Origin: an uncultured Chromatiaceae bacterium
Lineage (GTDB): Bacteria; Pseudomonadota; Gammaproteobacteria; Tenderiales; Tenderiaceae
NCBI GenBank assembly: GCA_947259785.1
Contig: CAMYNQ010000008.1
Span: forward strand, 1 to 47,405
DNA: 47,405 nt
Direction of reading: 5' to 3'
Positions 46,265 through 47,405 of the stretch are shown one piece after another. Numbering within the stretch: position 1 is the stretch's first letter; each line of letters begins with the position of its first letter. Both the position numbers and the translations under genes were made by a program. The notes under the pieces are model-generated. The model did no database searches and had not been told where the DNA came from. It saw nothing but the letters and a program-made list of their open reading frames with translations.

Positions 46265-47103
46265 TATTGATTTCCACCTTGCATTTCAGTGCGCAATTTA
46301 TCGATTACCATGCTGGTGTCTGGACGGACGCCGCGCCAGATAAAAAAAGACTCAGCCGCCTGCTCTACCAACATGCCAAGACCATCCAACCACTGGGCGG
46401 CGCCATGTTCACGGGCCCATGTTTGAAAGGCCGTCGGCTCAGCGCTATACATCATGTCGTAACAACTGGCATTCTCATACAGCAAGTCATCCGGTAAAGG
46501 TGGCACCTCACCCTCAAGACTGGCGGCGGTACCGTTAATCACCACGTCAAACTGTTGTCCAGGTAAGACGTCAAAACCACAACCAAACACATCACCGAAT
46601 TCATTAAACTGCTTAGCCAAATCCACCGCCTTCGATGCAGTGCGATTTGCCACTATCACGAACTGTGGCCTTTGCTCCAACAGAGGTTGCAACACACCAC
46701 GCACGGCGCCCCCCGCCCCCAACACCAATACACACTTACCTTTCAAATCAATACCGTTGTTCACGGTGATATCCTGCACCAAACCAACGCCATCGGTGGT
46801 ATCTGCGTAACGACTGCCGTCTTCTCGAATTGAAATAGTATTCACTGCACCAGCCAGCTCGGCGCGCTCACTGCGATCTTTGATCAGCTCCCAAGCCTGT
46901 TGTTTGAAAGGCACGGTAACATTCAACCCCCTGCCGCCTTCGTCCTGAAACCAGTCTACCGCAGCTTTGAAGCCATCCAGTTCTACCAACAAAGCCTCAT
47001 AATTAATGTCATGCCCTGTTTGCGCGGCAAACAATGCATGAATCTGCGGTGATTTACTGTGACCAATAGGGTTACCCATGACAGCATAAGAATCTTTTTT
47101 CAC
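46264..47103 (-). CDS. aroE: Shikimate dehydrogenase
   Basis: This cytoplasmic NADP enzyme reduces 3-dehydroshikimate to shikimate. The N-terminus reads YAVMGNPIGHSKSPQIH, the substrate-binding signature, followed by GLNVTVPFKQQAW with the catalytic Lys, the cofactor motif LVLGAGGAVRGVL, and GLGMLVEQAAESF. I prefer GTG 47103, which gives 279 residues and the usual N-terminus; an ATG at 47151 would add 16 residues without counterpart. hemB lies upstream on the same strand but is cut off by a terminator. It is coupled to cvfB. Confidence 0.95.
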   Translation of the reverse strand: MKKDSYAVMGNPIGHSKSPQIHALFAAQTGHDINYEALLVELDGFKAAVDWFQDEGGRGLNVTVPFKQQAWELIKDRSERAELAGAVNTISIREDGSRYADTTDGVGLVQDITVNNGIDLKGKCVLVLGAGGAVRGVLQPLLEQRPQFVIVANRTASKAVDLAKQFNEFGDVFGCGFDVLPGQQFDVVINGTAASLEGEVPPLPDDLLYENASCYDMMYSAEPTAFQTWAREHGAAQWLDGLGMLVEQAAESFFIWRGVRPDTSMVIDKLRTEMQGGNQ

Positions 47104-47151
47104 AAGAGTGATCTCACTTGTTGCTAATGCAGGAAGTATAACGGATGCCAC

Positions 47152-47177
47152 AAAAAAGCGGGCACCAGGCCCGCTTT
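47152..47177 (-). terminator. Rho-independent terminator after hemB
   Basis: On the minus strand AAAGCGGGC pairs with GCCCGCTTT around ACCAG and is followed by six T. It ends the hemB transcript before aroE. Confidence 0.92.
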
Positions 47178-47199
47178 CAGGTTGTTTATGCTGTCAGTC

Positions 47200-47405
<206 letters not shown>

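Overview
The window is a stretch of chromosome from a gammaproteobacterium. The evidence is the glnA-glnL-glnG nitrogen module, a class I adenylate cyclase, and the order argH / fimS(algZ)-algR / hemC-hemD-hemX-hemY, which matches the arrangement known from Pseudomonas and relatives. UbiD, HslO, PrlC, TrmL and an LptM-LysA pair agree with this. Lipoproteins, a c-type cytochrome and proteins with probable GlyGly-type C-terminal sorting tails point to an elaborate envelope. Two delta-class and two gamma-class carbonic-anhydrase-like genes would suit an inorganic-carbon-handling, possibly autotrophic, bacterium, but that is inference. I cannot name a genus. Almost all the sequence is genic; no tRNA, rRNA, CRISPR array, insertion sequence or prophage was recognised.

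Layout. 1-511: end of a probable tRNA-thiolation-type protein overlapping a TusA-like sulfur carrier. 513-4913: nitrogen regulation, with a sigma-54 promoter and NtrC-like sites before glnA, a second NtrC-like site before glnL, and overlapping glnL-glnG. 4938-9153: trmL and a giant lipoprotein made of 21 RCC1-type blades. 9163-13535 (minus): lysA, lptM and cyaA. 13779-14624: a PAS-GGDEF protein whose cyclase site looks dead. 14633-24654: argH diverging from fimS-algR, then hemC-hemD-hemX-hemY. About 2.2 kb of accessory genes separates algR from hemC: a stalked lipoprotein cytochrome c, a decayed HerA/YjgR-like ATPase, a small DUF937-like protein and a DUF4332 protein.

24675-31223: a 2Fe-2S/flavin reductase, a divergent SDR-type epimerase that seems to start at CTG, hslO, a tandem pair of nearly identical delta-class carbonic anhydrases with different envelope addresses, and ubiD. 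31363-36155: two related large surface proteins (HYR/Calx-beta-like modules, calcium-type repeats, choice-of-anchor U region, sorting tail). 36149-40513 (minus): an SH3-domain/coiled-coil membrane protein with prlC, and lemA with a GIDE/EF-hand membrane protein. 40582-43358: glutathione reductase with a gamma-carbonic-anhydrase-family gene, then a second diverged copy. 43594 to the end: an EAL-HDOD protein, then START-domain protein, cvfB, aroE and the 3' end of hemB on the minus strand.

How it fits together. The best-supported functional units are nitrogen control (NtrC acting on its own operon), tetrapyrrole synthesis (hemB at one end, hemCDXY in the middle), LytTR-type two-component control upstream of hem, and envelope functions. 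The most unusual items are the RCC1 lipoprotein, the delta-carbonic-anhydrase pair, the paired anchor-U surface proteins, the CTG-initiated epimerase and the accessory block in the algR-hemC junction.
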